From Mesorhizobium sp. B2-8-5 (lineage in GTDB: Bacteria > Pseudomonadota > Alphaproteobacteria > Rhizobiales > Rhizobiaceae), in assembly GCF_006440675.2 (NCBI RefSeq), contig NZ_CP083951.1:4435501-4499500 (forward strand): a stretch of DNA of 64,000 nt, given 5' to 3'. A model generated the notes under the pieces. It ran no database searches. It saw only the letters and a list, made by a program, of their open reading frames with translations, and was not told the DNA's origin. Positions 24,995 through 34,834 of this stretch are shown here, one piece after another (position 1 is the stretch's first letter; every line of letters begins with the position of its first letter). The translations under genes were made by a program, and so were the position numbers.

Positions 24995-26126
24995 CTAGTC
25001 GAGGTCCGCCACTGCTTCGCCCGCGCCGCCCTCGATGCGATGCGAGAGCGAGGCTTCCATGAACTCGTCGAGATCGCCGTCGAGCACGCTCGACGGCGAA
25101 GTGCTTTCGACGCCGGTGCGCAGATCCTTCACGAGCTGATAGGGCTGCAGCACGTAGGAGCGGATCTGGTGGCCCCAGCCGATGTCGCTCTTCGACGCCT
25201 CGGTGGCATTGGCGACCGCCTCGCGCTTCTTCAGCTCTTCCTCGTAAAGCCGCGAGCGCAGCATTTCCCAGGCCTTGGCGCGGTTCTTGTGCTGCGAGCG
25301 CTCGGCCTGGCAGGCGACCGCGATGCCGGTCGCGAGATGGGTGATGCGCACCGCCGAGTCGGTGGTGTTGACGTGCTGGCCGCCCGAACCCGAGGAGCGA
25401 TAGGTGTCGATGCGCACGTCGGATTCGGAAACATTGATCTCGATCGAGTCATCGATGACCGGATAGACCCAGACGCTGGCGAAGGAGGTGTGGCGCCGCG
25501 CGTTGCTGTCGTAGGGCGAAATGCGCACCAGGCGATGGACGCCGGACTCGGTCTTCAGCCAGCCATAGGCGTTGTGGCCCTTGATCAGCACGGTGGCGGA
25601 CTTGATGCCCGCTTCTTCGCCGTCATGGATTTCCAGAACCTCGACCTTGAAGCGGCGGCGCTCGGCCCAGCGCGTGTACATGCGCAGGAGCATCGAGGCC
25701 CAGTCCTGGCTCTCGGTGCCGCCAGCGCCGGCATGGATTTCGAGATAGCTGTCGTTGGCGTCGGCCTCGCCCGAGAGCAGCGTCTCGACCTGGCGGGCCT
25801 TCGCCTCGCCCTGCATCGAACGCAGCGCCGCCTCCGCTTCCGCGATAATGCCGTCGTCGCCCTCTTCCTCGCCGAGTTCGATCAGGCCGATATTGTCTTC
25901 CAGCGCCTGCGTCATCCCCTTGACGGCGGCGATGCCGTCCTCGAGCTCCTGGCGCTCCCGCATCAGCTTCTGCGCTTCGATCGGATCATTCCAGAGGCTG
26001 GAATCCTCGGCGCGCGAATTCAGGTATTCAAGCCGCTTTACAGCCTGGTCCCAGTCAAAGATGCCTCCTCAGCAGGGTTATCGCCTGCCTGATCTCGTCG
26101 ACAATGTTGAGCGTTTCCGCGCGCAT
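24995..26126 (-). CDS. prfB: Peptide chain release factor 2, with programmed +1 frameshift
   Basis: About 376 residues from two frames. The first 23 codons run from the ATG at 26126 ([19 protein letters not shown]) to CTT at 26058-26060, followed by an in-frame TGA (26055-26057) in CTTTGAC. An AGGAGG at about 26064-26069 acts as the internal Shine-Dalgarno. After slipping +1 (skipping 26057) the frame continues [16 protein letters not shown] to 24995. GGQ is at 248-250. The recognition tripeptide reads SPY (203-205) rather than SPF. RF2 terminates at UGA/UAA, so the slip self-regulates RF2. Confidence 0.97.
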
Positions 26127-26209
26127 GGCTCTTCGTTCGGTCCTGTTCTTTTCGGTCTTTTCGGAATAGGCGCGATACATAGGCACGGCATCGCCGCCTG
26201 TAAAGCGAA

Positions 26210-26237
26210 ATGGGCCGGCACCAACCTGCCGGCCCAT
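26210..26237 (-). terminator. Hairpin terminator downstream of mrcA
   Basis: ATGGGCCGGCA (26210-26220) and TGCCGGCCCAT (26227-26237) form an 11-bp stem with loop ccaacc. On the minus strand it is followed by TTTCGCTTT. It lies 18 nt past the mrcA stop and upstream of prfB. Confidence 0.65.
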
Positions 26238-26254
26238 TGCGAAATCCGGCAACG

Positions 26255-28711
26255 TCAGTAGAGGCCGCCGCCGCCGTCCTGGATGGCCTGGTTGGCCTGC
26301 GGCGACAGCCCCGCGCCGGAACCGTTGGAGCCATCGGCGCCCATGCCGATCACCCAGTAGCTGTCGGCCGGACCGGTGCCGGGCTTGAAAGCCTCGATGA
26401 TGGTGTTCGGATCGCCTTCGGCAGCACGCATGCCGGTCTTGCGGTTGATTGCGATCAGCTTCATGCCATCGGGAACCTGGAAGTCGGTGTTCGGCTTGCC
26501 GTCGAGCGCAACGCGCATGAAGTCCTTGAAGATCGGGGCTGCCAAGCCGCCGCCAGTGGCGCCATGGCCAAGGCCGCGCGGCGTGTCGTAGCCCATATAG
26601 AGGCCGACGACGAGGTTCGGGGTGAAGCCGATGAACCAGGCGTCCTTCTCGTCATTGGTCGTGCCGGTCTTGCCGGCGATGTGGCGGCCGAGCTCACCGA
26701 CGGTGGCGCCGGTGCCGCGCTGCACGACGCCCTCCATCATCGAGGTGATCTGATAGGCGGTCATCGGGTCGAGCACCTGCTCGGAATTGTCGACCAGCTC
26801 CGGCTCCGGCTGGTTCTTCCATTCGGTGGCGTTGCAGCCTTCGCAGCCGCGCTCGTCCTGCTTGAACACCGTCTTGCCGTAGCGGTCCTGGATGCGGTCG
26901 ATCAGCGACGGTTTGATCGATTTGCCGCCATTGGCCATGATCGAATAGGCCGAGACCATGCGCATGACGGTCGTCTCGCCGGAGCCCAGCGCCATCGGCA
27001 GATAGGGCGCCAGATGATCGTAAACGCCGAAGCGCTCGGCATATTCCACGACCAGCTTCATGCCCATGTCGTTGGCCAGCCGCACGGTCATCAGATTGCG
27101 CGACTTCTCGATGCCAGAGCGCAAGGTGGCCGGGCCGGCGACCGTGCCGTCATAGTTCTTCGGCGTCCAGGTGGTGTTGCCGCTCTGGATGGTGATCGGG
27201 CCGTCCATGATCACCGAGGCCGGCGTGTAGCCATTGTCGAGCGCCGCCGAATAGACGATCGGCTTGAACGAGGAACCGGGCTGGCGCATCGCCTGGGTGG
27301 CGCGGTTGAATTCCGACTGCGCGTAGGAGAAGCCGCCGACCATGGCGAGCACGCGGCCGGTGTGCGGATCCATGGCGACGAGGCCGCCCTCGACCTCCGG
27401 CACCTGGCGCAGCATGTAGGTGTTGTCGGAGCCGTCATTCTTCTGCACGAAAACCACATCACCGGGCTCCAGCACTTCCGCCGGAGACTTTGCCCTGACG
27501 GACTTGCCGTTGACGAAGTGGCGCATGGCGAAGCCCATGTCCTCCTTGCTGACGGTGCCCTGGACGCGTTCCTTGACCAGATCGCCGGAAATCTGCCGCG
27601 TCGGCTGGATGCCGATGGTCAGGCCGGTTGCCGAGCTGTCGAGCACGACGGCCAGCGTCCATTCCGGCACGTCCTCGAGGCCCTTCACATTGCCGAGCGG
27701 CACGCCCCAGTCGCCGGAAACGTCGATATGCGTCACCGGACCGCGATAGCCGCGCAGCATGTCGTATTTGAGCAGGCCGTTCTGCATCGCCTTGCGGGCG
27801 ATAAGCTGGATTTTGGGATCGAGCGTGGTGCGCACCGACAGGCCGCCCTCGTAAAGCGCATTCTCGCCGTAGCGCGCGATGATCTGGCGGCGGACTTCCT
27901 CGGTGAAGTACTCGCCGGCAAACAGATAGGAGCCGTTGCGGCGCGGCGTCACGCCGAGCGGTTCGGCCTTGGCCTTGTCGCCCTCCTCGCGGGTGACGTA
28001 GCCGTTCTCGACCATCTGGTCGATGACCCAGTTGCGGCGCTCCAGGGCACGGTCGGCGTGCTTGAAGGGGTGATAGTTGTTCGGGCCTTTCGGCAACGAG
28101 GCGAGATAAGCCGCCTCGGCGACCGTCAGCTCGTTGACCGATTTGTCGAAATAGGTGAGCGCGGCGCCCGCGACGCCATAGGCGCCGAAGCCGAAGAAGA
28201 TTTCGTTGAGATAGAGCTCGAGGATGCGGTCCTTCGAATAGGCCTGCTCGATGCGGAAGGCCAGGATCATCTCCTTGATCTTGCGCTCATAGGTCTGATC
28301 GGAAGAGAGCAGGAAGTTCTTGGCCACCTGCTGGGTGATCGTCGAGGCGCCGACCTGCCGCCGGCCGGAACCGAAATTCTGCAGATTGACGATGATGGCG
28401 CGGCCAAGACCGGTGATGTCGATGCCCGGATGGTTGTAGAAGTTCTTGTCCTCGGCCGACATGAAGGCGGCCTTGACGCGGTCCGGGATGGCCTGGATCG
28501 GCAGATAGAGACGCCGCTCGCGCGCATATTCAGCCATCAACGCGCCGTCGGAGGCATGGATGCGCGTCGTCACCGGCGGTTCGTATTTGGCCAGAACCTC
28601 GTAGTCGGGCAGGTCCTTCGTCAGATGGCTGATGTAGATGGCAAGACCGCCCGCCACCAGCAGCGCCAGCGTCGTGCCGATGCCAAAGAAATAGCCGATG
28701 AGACGAATCAT
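26255..28711 (-). CDS. mrcA: Penicillin-binding protein 1A, bifunctional
   Basis: 818 residues. One N-terminal membrane anchor (IGYFFGIGTTLALLVAGGLAIYI, about 4-26), a GT51 transglycosylase domain (about 50-230, catalytic Glu in SAEDKNFYNHPG) and a transpeptidase domain (about 420-720) with SSFKP (SxxK), SRN and KTGTT motifs. An OB-type insertion region lies between them. It polymerises and cross-links peptidoglycan in the periplasm. It sits between the amidase gene and prfB, a gene order usual in this class. Confidence 0.95.
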   Translation of the reverse strand: MIRLIGYFFGIGTTLALLVAGGLAIYISHLTKDLPDYEVLAKYEPPVTTRIHASDGALMAEYARERRLYLPIQAIPDRVKAAFMSAEDKNFYNHPGIDITGLGRAIIVNLQNFGSGRRQVGASTITQQVAKNFLLSSDQTYERKIKEMILAFRIEQAYSKDRILELYLNEIFFGFGAYGVAGAALTYFDKSVNELTVAEAAYLASLPKGPNNYHPFKHADRALERRNWVIDQMVENGYVTREEGDKAKAEPLGVTPRRNGSYLFAGEYFTEEVRRQIIARYGENALYEGGLSVRTTLDPKIQLIARKAMQNGLLKYDMLRGYRGPVTHIDVSGDWGVPLGNVKGLEDVPEWTLAVVLDSSATGLTIGIQPTRQISGDLVKERVQGTVSKEDMGFAMRHFVNGKSVRAKSPAEVLEPGDVVFVQKNDGSDNTYMLRQVPEVEGGLVAMDPHTGRVLAMVGGFSYAQSEFNRATQAMRQPGSSFKPIVYSAALDNGYTPASVIMDGPITIQSGNTTWTPKNYDGTVAGPATLRSGIEKSRNLMTVRLANDMGMKLVVEYAERFGVYDHLAPYLPMALGSGETTVMRMVSAYSIMANGGKSIKPSLIDRIQDRYGKTVFKQDERGCEGCNATEWKNQPEPELVDNSEQVLDPMTAYQITSMMEGVVQRGTGATVGELGRHIAGKTGTTNDEKDAWFIGFTPNLVVGLYMGYDTPRGLGHGATGGGLAAPIFKDFMRVALDGKPNTDFQVPDGMKLIAINRKTGMRAAEGDPNTIIEAFKPGTGPADSYWVIGMGADGSNGSGAGLSPQANQAIQDGGGGLY

Positions 28712-28936
28712 GCCCGCTCCAGTCCGAGGTTCGGGAATTTCCTAGACGAAGCCGACAGTCGCGCAAGCTTCCAGGGGCGGTCCCAATCCGCAATCGAAAA
28801 ACCCATGTCGCGACCATGTGGACAAAATACGGCAGCGCGAAATTTGAGGACTCGGTTGGCGAATAATAACGCCGGGTGTTGTCGTCATGCAACGCTGCTT
28901 GTGGTTGTAGACGTCCGGCGGTCGTGGGCGGCGGGG

Positions 28937-30193
28937 TCAGCCACCCGTCGCGGTTCCGGTCTTGGCGGCGGCAAACAGGGCAACCGCGTTGGTTATGCTT
29001 TGCGCCGCCTTGCCGCGCCAGTCAGCGTTGAGCAGCTGCGCCTCGTCCTTGACGTTGGAGAGGTAGCCGAGCTCGACCAGGACGGACGGCACGTCCGGAG
29101 CCCTGAGCACCCTGAAGCCGGCCGAGCGCTGCGGATTGTTGATCAGGCCGACGCTGGTCGACAGCTGACCGACCAGCGTGTGGGCGAAGCTCATCGAGAA
29201 ACCATGCGTTTCACGGCGGATCAGGTCGATCAGGATGTCGGTGACTTCCTTGTTGTCGTCCTCGATCTTCATTCCGGCGAACTGGTCGGACAGGTTCTCG
29301 CGATCCGCGAGCGCCTGGGCCTCCGGATCGGAAGCCTTGTCCGAGAGCGTGTAGACCGTGGCGCCGCGAAGGCCTTTGACGGCGATCGTATCGGCATGGA
29401 TGGAGATCAGGAGGTCGGCCTCGTGCTGGCGCGCGATGCGCACGCGTTCGTCCAGCGCCAGGTACACGTCGTTGTCGCGTGTCATGTAGACATCGTATTT
29501 GCCGACCGCGGCCAGCTTGTCGCGCAGTTCCTTGGCAAAAGCGAGCGTGACATCCTTCTCGACCGTGCCGGCGGAGCTTTCGGCGCCACCATCGACGCCG
29601 CCATGGCCGGGATCGATAACCACCGTGAAGCGATGGCCGGGCGCCGAGACCGGTCCGGTGCCGACCCGCTCGCCCTTTTCGGTCGAAACCGTCGAACCGG
29701 TCGTCAGCGACTGGTTGGCGAGAGCTTCGTCGAACTCCCGCTCGGAGGCAGCCGACATATCGATGGCGATGCGATAGCCGCTGCCGTCGTCGTTCTTGAG
29801 CACGTCGAGCTTGTCGACGGCGAAAGGGCCCTTGCCGGTGAGGATCAGGCGCGAGCCATGTCCCTGATCGCCGTAGCGAACGGCCCGTACAAGGCCGCGC
29901 GGCTTCACATCCTTGGCGTCGAGCGCGAATCGCGTGCGCGGCAGATCGACGACGAGGCGATTGGGGCCGCGCAGCAGGAACCATTTGACGTCCGGCTCGC
30001 GGTCGAAATTCACGACGATGCGCATCTTTGTGGCGTCGCCGGCCATCTTGTAGCCGGTCGCGCCAAGCAGGGTGTCGGCACGCGCGGCGGCTGTAAGGCA
30101 GAACAACAGTGCCAGCAGCAAGGCAGTCCAGGCCACGCGCAGGAAATGCCCAGCGGCCCCACCCCTCTTGTCTGCGGCGCCCGCCGGTCCCAT
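28937..30193 (-). CDS. N-acetylmuramoyl-L-alanine amidase (AmiC-type) with AMIN domain
   Basis: 418 residues. A signal/anchor helix (about 18-38, TALLLALLFCLTAAARA) precedes an AMIN localisation domain (about 45-150, with VDLPRTRFAL and GDQGHGSRLILTGKG) and an Amidase_3 catalytic domain (about 185-405). Zinc ligands appear in VIDPGHGGVDGGA and in LLISIHADTI, with the Glu in VLVELGYLSN. It cleaves stem peptides during cell separation. It is next to mrcA on the same strand. Confidence 0.92.
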   Translation of the reverse strand: MGPAGAADKRGGAAGHFLRVAWTALLLALLFCLTAAARADTLLGATGYKMAGDATKMRIVVNFDREPDVKWFLLRGPNRLVVDLPRTRFALDAKDVKPRGLVRAVRYGDQGHGSRLILTGKGPFAVDKLDVLKNDDGSGYRIAIDMSAASEREFDEALANQSLTTGSTVSTEKGERVGTGPVSAPGHRFTVVIDPGHGGVDGGAESSAGTVEKDVTLAFAKELRDKLAAVGKYDVYMTRDNDVYLALDERVRIARQHEADLLISIHADTIAVKGLRGATVYTLSDKASDPEAQALADRENLSDQFAGMKIEDDNKEVTDILIDLIRRETHGFSMSFAHTLVGQLSTSVGLINNPQRSAGFRVLRAPDVPSVLVELGYLSNVKDEAQLLNADWRGKAAQSITNAVALFAAAKTGTATGG

Positions 30194-30836
30194 CTCTTAT
30201 CCGTCGCTCCCGGTTTGACGCATTGCGCCCGGTTTTCTCGCAGAGTGCCTGTCAGGCCGCCAACTCGATTAACGATTGGTATTCAGAGAAGGTTAACCAA
30301 GCCTTTCATGGAGCGGGAAGAAGGCACGTTCCCCGGGGGAAGCGCTTTTTGCCGGCATCCGAAATCGGGGTTGCCTTCCATCCCGCCAAATCATAAAAGC
30401 GACGTTGGATCACTGCAATCCTGGAACCGCTCGCCTCAGCAGTTTCCTGCCAAAGGTTGGATGCAAAGGCGGCTCCTTACCCTTCCAGGCTCGGGTGGTC
30501 GCGACGATTTTCGCAGGCGTGCCCTCGTGGCGGGGAATCGCTTGCGTGAGGAAAACGGCCGGGTTGGTCCCGTGCCGGCTCTTTATGAGCAAACAAGCTG
30601 GTCCGGCTCAGCCCGGGCTTTGGTTCAAAGGTTCTGCTGGGTGCCGATGGCTTCAAGCGCAATCATGGAAAGGTCCGCATCGAACCGCGCCATAATGGCT
30701 GCGGGCGGCACCGCCATTGCGCTCAAGCGGCGGCCGGCGGACGTTCAATTATCCGGCATGCACACAGATACAGGCGCACAGCGGCGGGCATTGCCACGCC
30801 AGCTGCGGCTGTCGGCTGCCGGCAGGAAACAAAATA
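30194..30836. other. 643-bp divergent region between amidase gene and rne, long rne leader
   Basis: No supported gene. Short open frames exist on both strands but have no motif or ribosome site. A GGTTAACCA palindrome occurs near 30290-30298. Given that rne mRNA has a long autoregulatory 5' leader in other bacteria, the segment before 30837 may be a leader; this is inference, as no promoter was found with certainty. Confidence 0.5.
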
Positions 30837-33773
30837 ATGCCCAACAAGATGCTGATAGACGCCTCCCACCCGGAGGAAACACGCGTTGTTGTCGTTCGCG
30901 GTAACCGCATCGAAGAATTCGACTTTGAATCCCAGGACAAAAAGCAGCTCAAAGGAAACATCTACCTCGCCCGCGTAACCCGCGTCGAACCTTCCCTCCA
31001 GGCAGCCTTTGTCGAATATGGCGGCAACCGTCACGGTTTTCTCGCCTTCAGTGAAATTCATCCCGACTATTACCAGATCCCGGTCGCCGACCGTCAGGCC
31101 CTGCTGCGCGCCGAAGCGCAGGAGGCCGAAGACGAAGACGACGAGGAGGCCGAGAACGGCGAAGAGCAGCAGGCGCGCGATCGCGGCGGCCGGCGCAACC
31201 GCCGGCGCGGCGGCAAGAACCGCGACCGCGGCGAGCACAAGCACGCTTCCTCGGAGAACGAGGAAAGCACGGTCGAGGCTATAGCTGACGAAACCGCCGC
31301 TGAGGTTGTCAGGGGCGAGGAAGCCGGCGGCGAGACCGCCGATACCCCGGCAGAAAATGCCGGAGCAGTCTCCGAGGCCGTCGAGGCCGTATCGGAAGCG
31401 GCTGAAGAATCCGCCGGCGAAGCTGGCGGAGATGACGCCACGGACGATGAGGATGGCAAGCCATCCGAAGGTGGCCCGACCTCGATTGCCGCCAGCATCG
31501 AAGCAGATGTGATTTCCGAGGCGGTCCCGCAGGCGGATCAGCCCGAGCAGAGCGGCGAAGCCGCCGCCAGCGACAATGATCGCGGCATGCTGGAGGACGT
31601 CTCGGCCTCGCACTCGGACGAGCACGAGGTCGAATCGGTCGGCGCCGAGGACGCGCTCGAGGAAATCCGCAACCGCCGCAAGCCGGTGCGTCGCCAGTAC
31701 AAGATCCAGGAAGTCATCAAGCGCCGCCAGATCCTTTTGGTGCAGGTGGTCAAGGAAGAGCGCGGCAACAAGGGCGCGGCGCTCACCACCTATCTGTCGC
31801 TTGCCGGCCGCTATTCGGTGCTGATGCCGAACACGGCGCGCGGCGGCGGCATCTCGCGCAAGATCACCAACGCCCAGGACCGCAAGCGGCTGAAGGAGGT
31901 CGTGACCGATCTCGACGTGCCGCAGGGCATGGGCGTCATCCTGCGCACCGCCGGCGAAAGCCGCACCAAGGCGGAGATCAAGCGCGACTACGAATATCTG
32001 ATGCGGCTTTGGGAGAACGTCCGCAACCTGACGCTGCAGTCCTCGGCCCCTGCCCTGGTCTATGAGGAAGGCAGCCTGATCAAGCGTTCGGTGCGCGACC
32101 TCTACAACAAGGACATCGACGAGATCCTTGTCTCCGGCGAAGACGGCTACCGCGAGGCCAAGGATTTCATGCGCATGCTGATGCCGAGCCACGCCAAGGT
32201 GGTTCAGCCATTCCGCGACACCACGCCGATCTTCGTGCGCAACGGTATCGAGGCGCAGCTCGATCGCATGCTGCAGCCGCAGGTGACGCTGAAGAGCGGT
32301 GGCTACATCATCATCAACCAGACCGAGGCGCTGGTTTCGATCGACGTCAACTCCGGCCGCTCCACCAAGGAGCATTCGATCGAGGAGACCGCGCTCCACA
32401 CCAATCTGGAAGCGGCAGAGGAAGTCGCGCGGCAGTTGCGATTGCGCGACCTTGCCGGCCTGATCGTCATCGACTTCATCGACATGGAGGAGAACCGCAA
32501 CAACCGCTCCGTCGAGAAGCGGCTGAAGGATCACCTCAAGAATGACCGCGCCCGTATACAGGTCGGCCGCATCTCACACTTCGGCCTGATGGAAATGTCG
32601 CGCCAGCGCATTCGCGCCAGCGTGCTGGAATCGACCATGAAGCCTTGCCCGCATTGCGGTGGCACGGGCCATGTGCGCTCCGATTCCTCCGTGGCGCTGA
32701 TGGTCGTGCGGGCGATCGAGGAATTCCTGCTCAAGGATTCGCGCAGCCACATCATCGTGCGCACACCGGCGGCGACCGCGCTCTATGTGCTCAACCACAA
32801 GCGCGCCAACCTGCTGGAGCTCGAAGCCCGCTTCGGCCTGACGATCACGATCGAGGCCGACGAGACGCTCGGCACTCAGCACTACGCGATCTTCCGCGGC
32901 GCCGTTGCCGAGAAGCCGGAAGGCTTTGTCGAGGTGCGCAGCCTGCCGGCCTATGTCGAGCCGGAAGAGCCCGAGGACGAGATCGTCGTCGAGGAAGATG
33001 AAGAGGAAGTCTCGGTCCAGGCTGAACAGCCGCGCCACGCGCAGCAGGGCCAGCATCAGCAGCGATCCGAGGATGGCGAAGGCCGTGATCGCAAGCGTCG
33101 CAAGCGTCGGCGGCGGCGCGGCGGCAGGGATCGCGACCGCGACCACAACGGGGACGCCGCGGCGGCGCCGATGGAAGCCGGCGAAGCCGATGATGATGCA
33201 ACGGAAGAGACCACCGAGGAGGTGACCGCCGGCGACGAGGCCGTGGCGGCCGCTGCCGACGACGGTTCCGGAAAGAAGCGCCGGCGCGGGAAGCGCGGTG
33301 GCAAGCGCAACCGCCGTGAGGACGAAGCTTCAGACGCCGTTGCCGGCGAAACTGTCGGCGATATCGAGCGTGAGTCGGTTGAAGGCCAGGACGCCGTAAG
33401 CGAGCCGGCAATAGCCGCTCCCGCGGAAGAACCTGCCGCTCCGGCGGCGGCTAATGACGATGCCGAGGCGATCGAAAAGCCGAAGAAGCCCCGCCGTTCG
33501 AGGGCTAAGAAGGTGGTCGAGGAAGCCGCGGCCGAGACGGTGTCCGAACCTGTGGCCGAGGCCCAGGTCGCGCCCGTGGCTGCCGAGCCGGAGCCCGTGG
33601 CAGCTGCGGCATCCGAGGCGGAGCCTGCCGCCGGCGCCCACCCGACGCGGCGCAAGCCACAGTCAGTCGACGCGCCGGTTGTTCCCGTCGTGTCGTCGAA
33701 TGTAAGCGACGAAGCCAAGGCCGAGGACAAGCCGAAGCGCGGCGGCTGGTGGCAGCGCAAAGGCTTTTTCTAA
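30837..33773 (+). CDS. rne: Ribonuclease E
   Basis: 978 residues. The S1 domain starts at about 38 (LKGNIYLARVTRVEPSLQAAFVEYGG), is interrupted at about 92-283 by an acidic, low-complexity insert, and resumes at YKIQEVIKRRQILLVQVVKE. Catalytic segments include VNSGRSTKE and LIVIDFIDMEE; the Zn-link CPHCGGTGH follows. A disordered, charged C-terminal arm (about 720-978) ends RGGWWQRKGFF, resembling the GWW motif that binds PNPase in Caulobacter RNase E. ATG at 30837 has AGGA upstream. It leads mRNA decay and rRNA processing. Confidence 0.95.
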   Translation: MPNKMLIDASHPEETRVVVVRGNRIEEFDFESQDKKQLKGNIYLARVTRVEPSLQAAFVEYGGNRHGFLAFSEIHPDYYQIPVADRQALLRAEAQEAEDEDDEEAENGEEQQARDRGGRRNRRRGGKNRDRGEHKHASSENEESTVEAIADETAAEVVRGEEAGGETADTPAENAGAVSEAVEAVSEAAEESAGEAGGDDATDDEDGKPSEGGPTSIAASIEADVISEAVPQADQPEQSGEAAASDNDRGMLEDVSASHSDEHEVESVGAEDALEEIRNRRKPVRRQYKIQEVIKRRQILLVQVVKEERGNKGAALTTYLSLAGRYSVLMPNTARGGGISRKITNAQDRKRLKEVVTDLDVPQGMGVILRTAGESRTKAEIKRDYEYLMRLWENVRNLTLQSSAPALVYEEGSLIKRSVRDLYNKDIDEILVSGEDGYREAKDFMRMLMPSHAKVVQPFRDTTPIFVRNGIEAQLDRMLQPQVTLKSGGYIIINQTEALVSIDVNSGRSTKEHSIEETALHTNLEAAEEVARQLRLRDLAGLIVIDFIDMEENRNNRSVEKRLKDHLKNDRARIQVGRISHFGLMEMSRQRIRASVLESTMKPCPHCGGTGHVRSDSSVALMVVRAIEEFLLKDSRSHIIVRTPAATALYVLNHKRANLLELEARFGLTITIEADETLGTQHYAIFRGAVAEKPEGFVEVRSLPAYVEPEEPEDEIVVEEDEEEVSVQAEQPRHAQQGQHQQRSEDGEGRDRKRRKRRRRRGGRDRDRDHNGDAAAAPMEAGEADDDATEETTEEVTAGDEAVAAAADDGSGKKRRRGKRGGKRNRREDEASDAVAGETVGDIERESVEGQDAVSEPAIAAPAEEPAAPAAANDDAEAIEKPKKPRRSRAKKVVEEAAAETVSEPVAEAQVAPVAAEPEPVAAAASEAEPAAGAHPTRRKPQSVDAPVVPVVSSNVSDEAKAEDKPKRGGWWQRKGFF

Positions 33774-33807
33774 GCCTTTCAGGTTGTTAGGCTGATCTTT
33801 TGAAAGA

Positions 33808-33837
33808 ATCCCGCGCCGCACCCGGCGCGGGATTTTT
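33808..33837 (+). terminator. Intrinsic terminator of rne
   Basis: ATCCCGCGCC (33808-33817) pairs with GGCGCGGGAT (33824-33833), loop gcaccc, followed by TTTTT. It lies 35 nt past the rne stop. Confidence 0.85.
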
Positions 33838-33860
33838 CATTTCGCCGACAGCCCTTTTTA

Positions 33861-33890
33861 GCGCAGTTCCGGGTGGAAAACCGCCAGCAC
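33861..33890. repeat. Degraded third copy of the GCAATTCC/GGAAAACC repeat
   Basis: GCGCAGTTCCGGGTGGAAAACC differs from the 48566 copy by a few substitutions, and the right half has decayed. It lies just past rne and 10 bp before the end of the glutaminase gene. Resemblance is by eye. Confidence 0.45.
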
Positions 33891-33899
33891 TTTGCTGCT

Positions 33900-34829
33900 T
33901 TACGGCGCGAAGATCGACCAGTTCATCATCCGGGCGAGCTTCTCCATGGCGATTGAGCCGAGCTTGGAGTTGCCGTTCTCGTTGAGTCCGGGCGACCACA
34001 CCGCCAGCGAAGCAACCCCTGGCACGATGCCGAGAATGCCGCCACCGACACCGCTTTTGCCTGGGATACCGACGCGGAAGGCAAAGTCGCCGGAACCGTC
34101 ATAGTGGCCGCAGGTCAGCATCAGTGCGCCGATGCGGCGCGCCCGTTCGGCCGAGACGACCGAATGCCCGGTCGCCGGGTTCCTGCCGCCATTGGCGAGG
34201 AAGCAGCCGGCCATGGCGAGTTGGCGGCAGCTCATAGCAATCGCGCAATGGTGGAAATAGACACCCAGCGCCAGCTCCGGTTCGTGATGGAGATTGCCGA
34301 AGGATTTCATGTAGTTGGCCATGGCGAAGTTGCGGTAGCCGGTGGCGCGCTCGGATGCCGCCACCTCGCGGTCGATGATGATCGTCTCGTCATCGGCGAG
34401 GAACTGGATGAAGCGCAGGATTTCGCCTATCGCCTCGCGCGGCTGATGGCCGGCGAGCAGGACGTCGGAGACGACGATGGCGCCGGCATTGATGAACGGA
34501 TTGCGCGGGATGCCGTTCTCGTGTTCGAGCTGGACGATCGAGTTGAACGGATTGCCGGACGGCTCGCGGCCGACGCGATGCCATAGCGCATCGCCGACCT
34601 TGCCAAGCGCCAGCGTGAGCGTGAAGACTTTCGAGACGCTCTGGATCGAAAAGGGCTGATCGGCATCGCCGGCAAGCATGACGCGGCCGTCATTGGTCAC
34701 GGCGGCGATGCCGAATTTCTTCGGGTCGACCTTGCCGAGCTGCGGGATGTAGGTCGCCACCTCGCCGCGATCGGTACGCTGCGCCATTTCGGCGGCCACT
34801 TCGGCCAGTGCCTGCTCGAGTTCCGGCAT
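33900..34829 (-). CDS. glsA: Glutaminase
   Basis: 309 residues. A serine-dependent glutaminase that converts glutamine to glutamate and ammonia. The nucleophile Ser64 and Lys67 lie in SIQSVSKVF; the family also shows [12 protein letters not shown] (about 90-101), NPFINAGAI and the C-terminal [12 protein letters not shown]. It starts 5 nt after the stop of the upstream aminotransferase, so the two are probably co-transcribed. The length matches the bacterial family. Confidence 0.93.
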   Translation of the reverse strand: MPELEQALAEVAAEMAQRTDRGEVATYIPQLGKVDPKKFGIAAVTNDGRVMLAGDADQPFSIQSVSKVFTLTLALGKVGDALWHRVGREPSGNPFNSIVQLEHENGIPRNPFINAGAIVVSDVLLAGHQPREAIGEILRFIQFLADDETIIIDREVAASERATGYRNFAMANYMKSFGNLHHEPELALGVYFHHCAIAMSCRQLAMAGCFLANGGRNPATGHSVVSAERARRIGALMLTCGHYDGSGDFAFRVGIPGKSGVGGGILGIVPGVASLAVWSPGLNENGNSKLGSIAMEKLARMMNWSIFAP

Positions 34830-34834
34830 GGCTT

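Noticed and set aside
26210..30904. A 1564-codon open frame on the plus strand across the mrcA and amidase genes
   Set aside because: It is antisense to two clear genes, has no family motif and arises from the third-position GC bias of high-GC DNA.
30723..32534. A 603-codon frame antisense to rne
   Set aside because: Pure reverse-complement shadow of RNase E; its low-complexity stretches mirror the acidic insert of rne.
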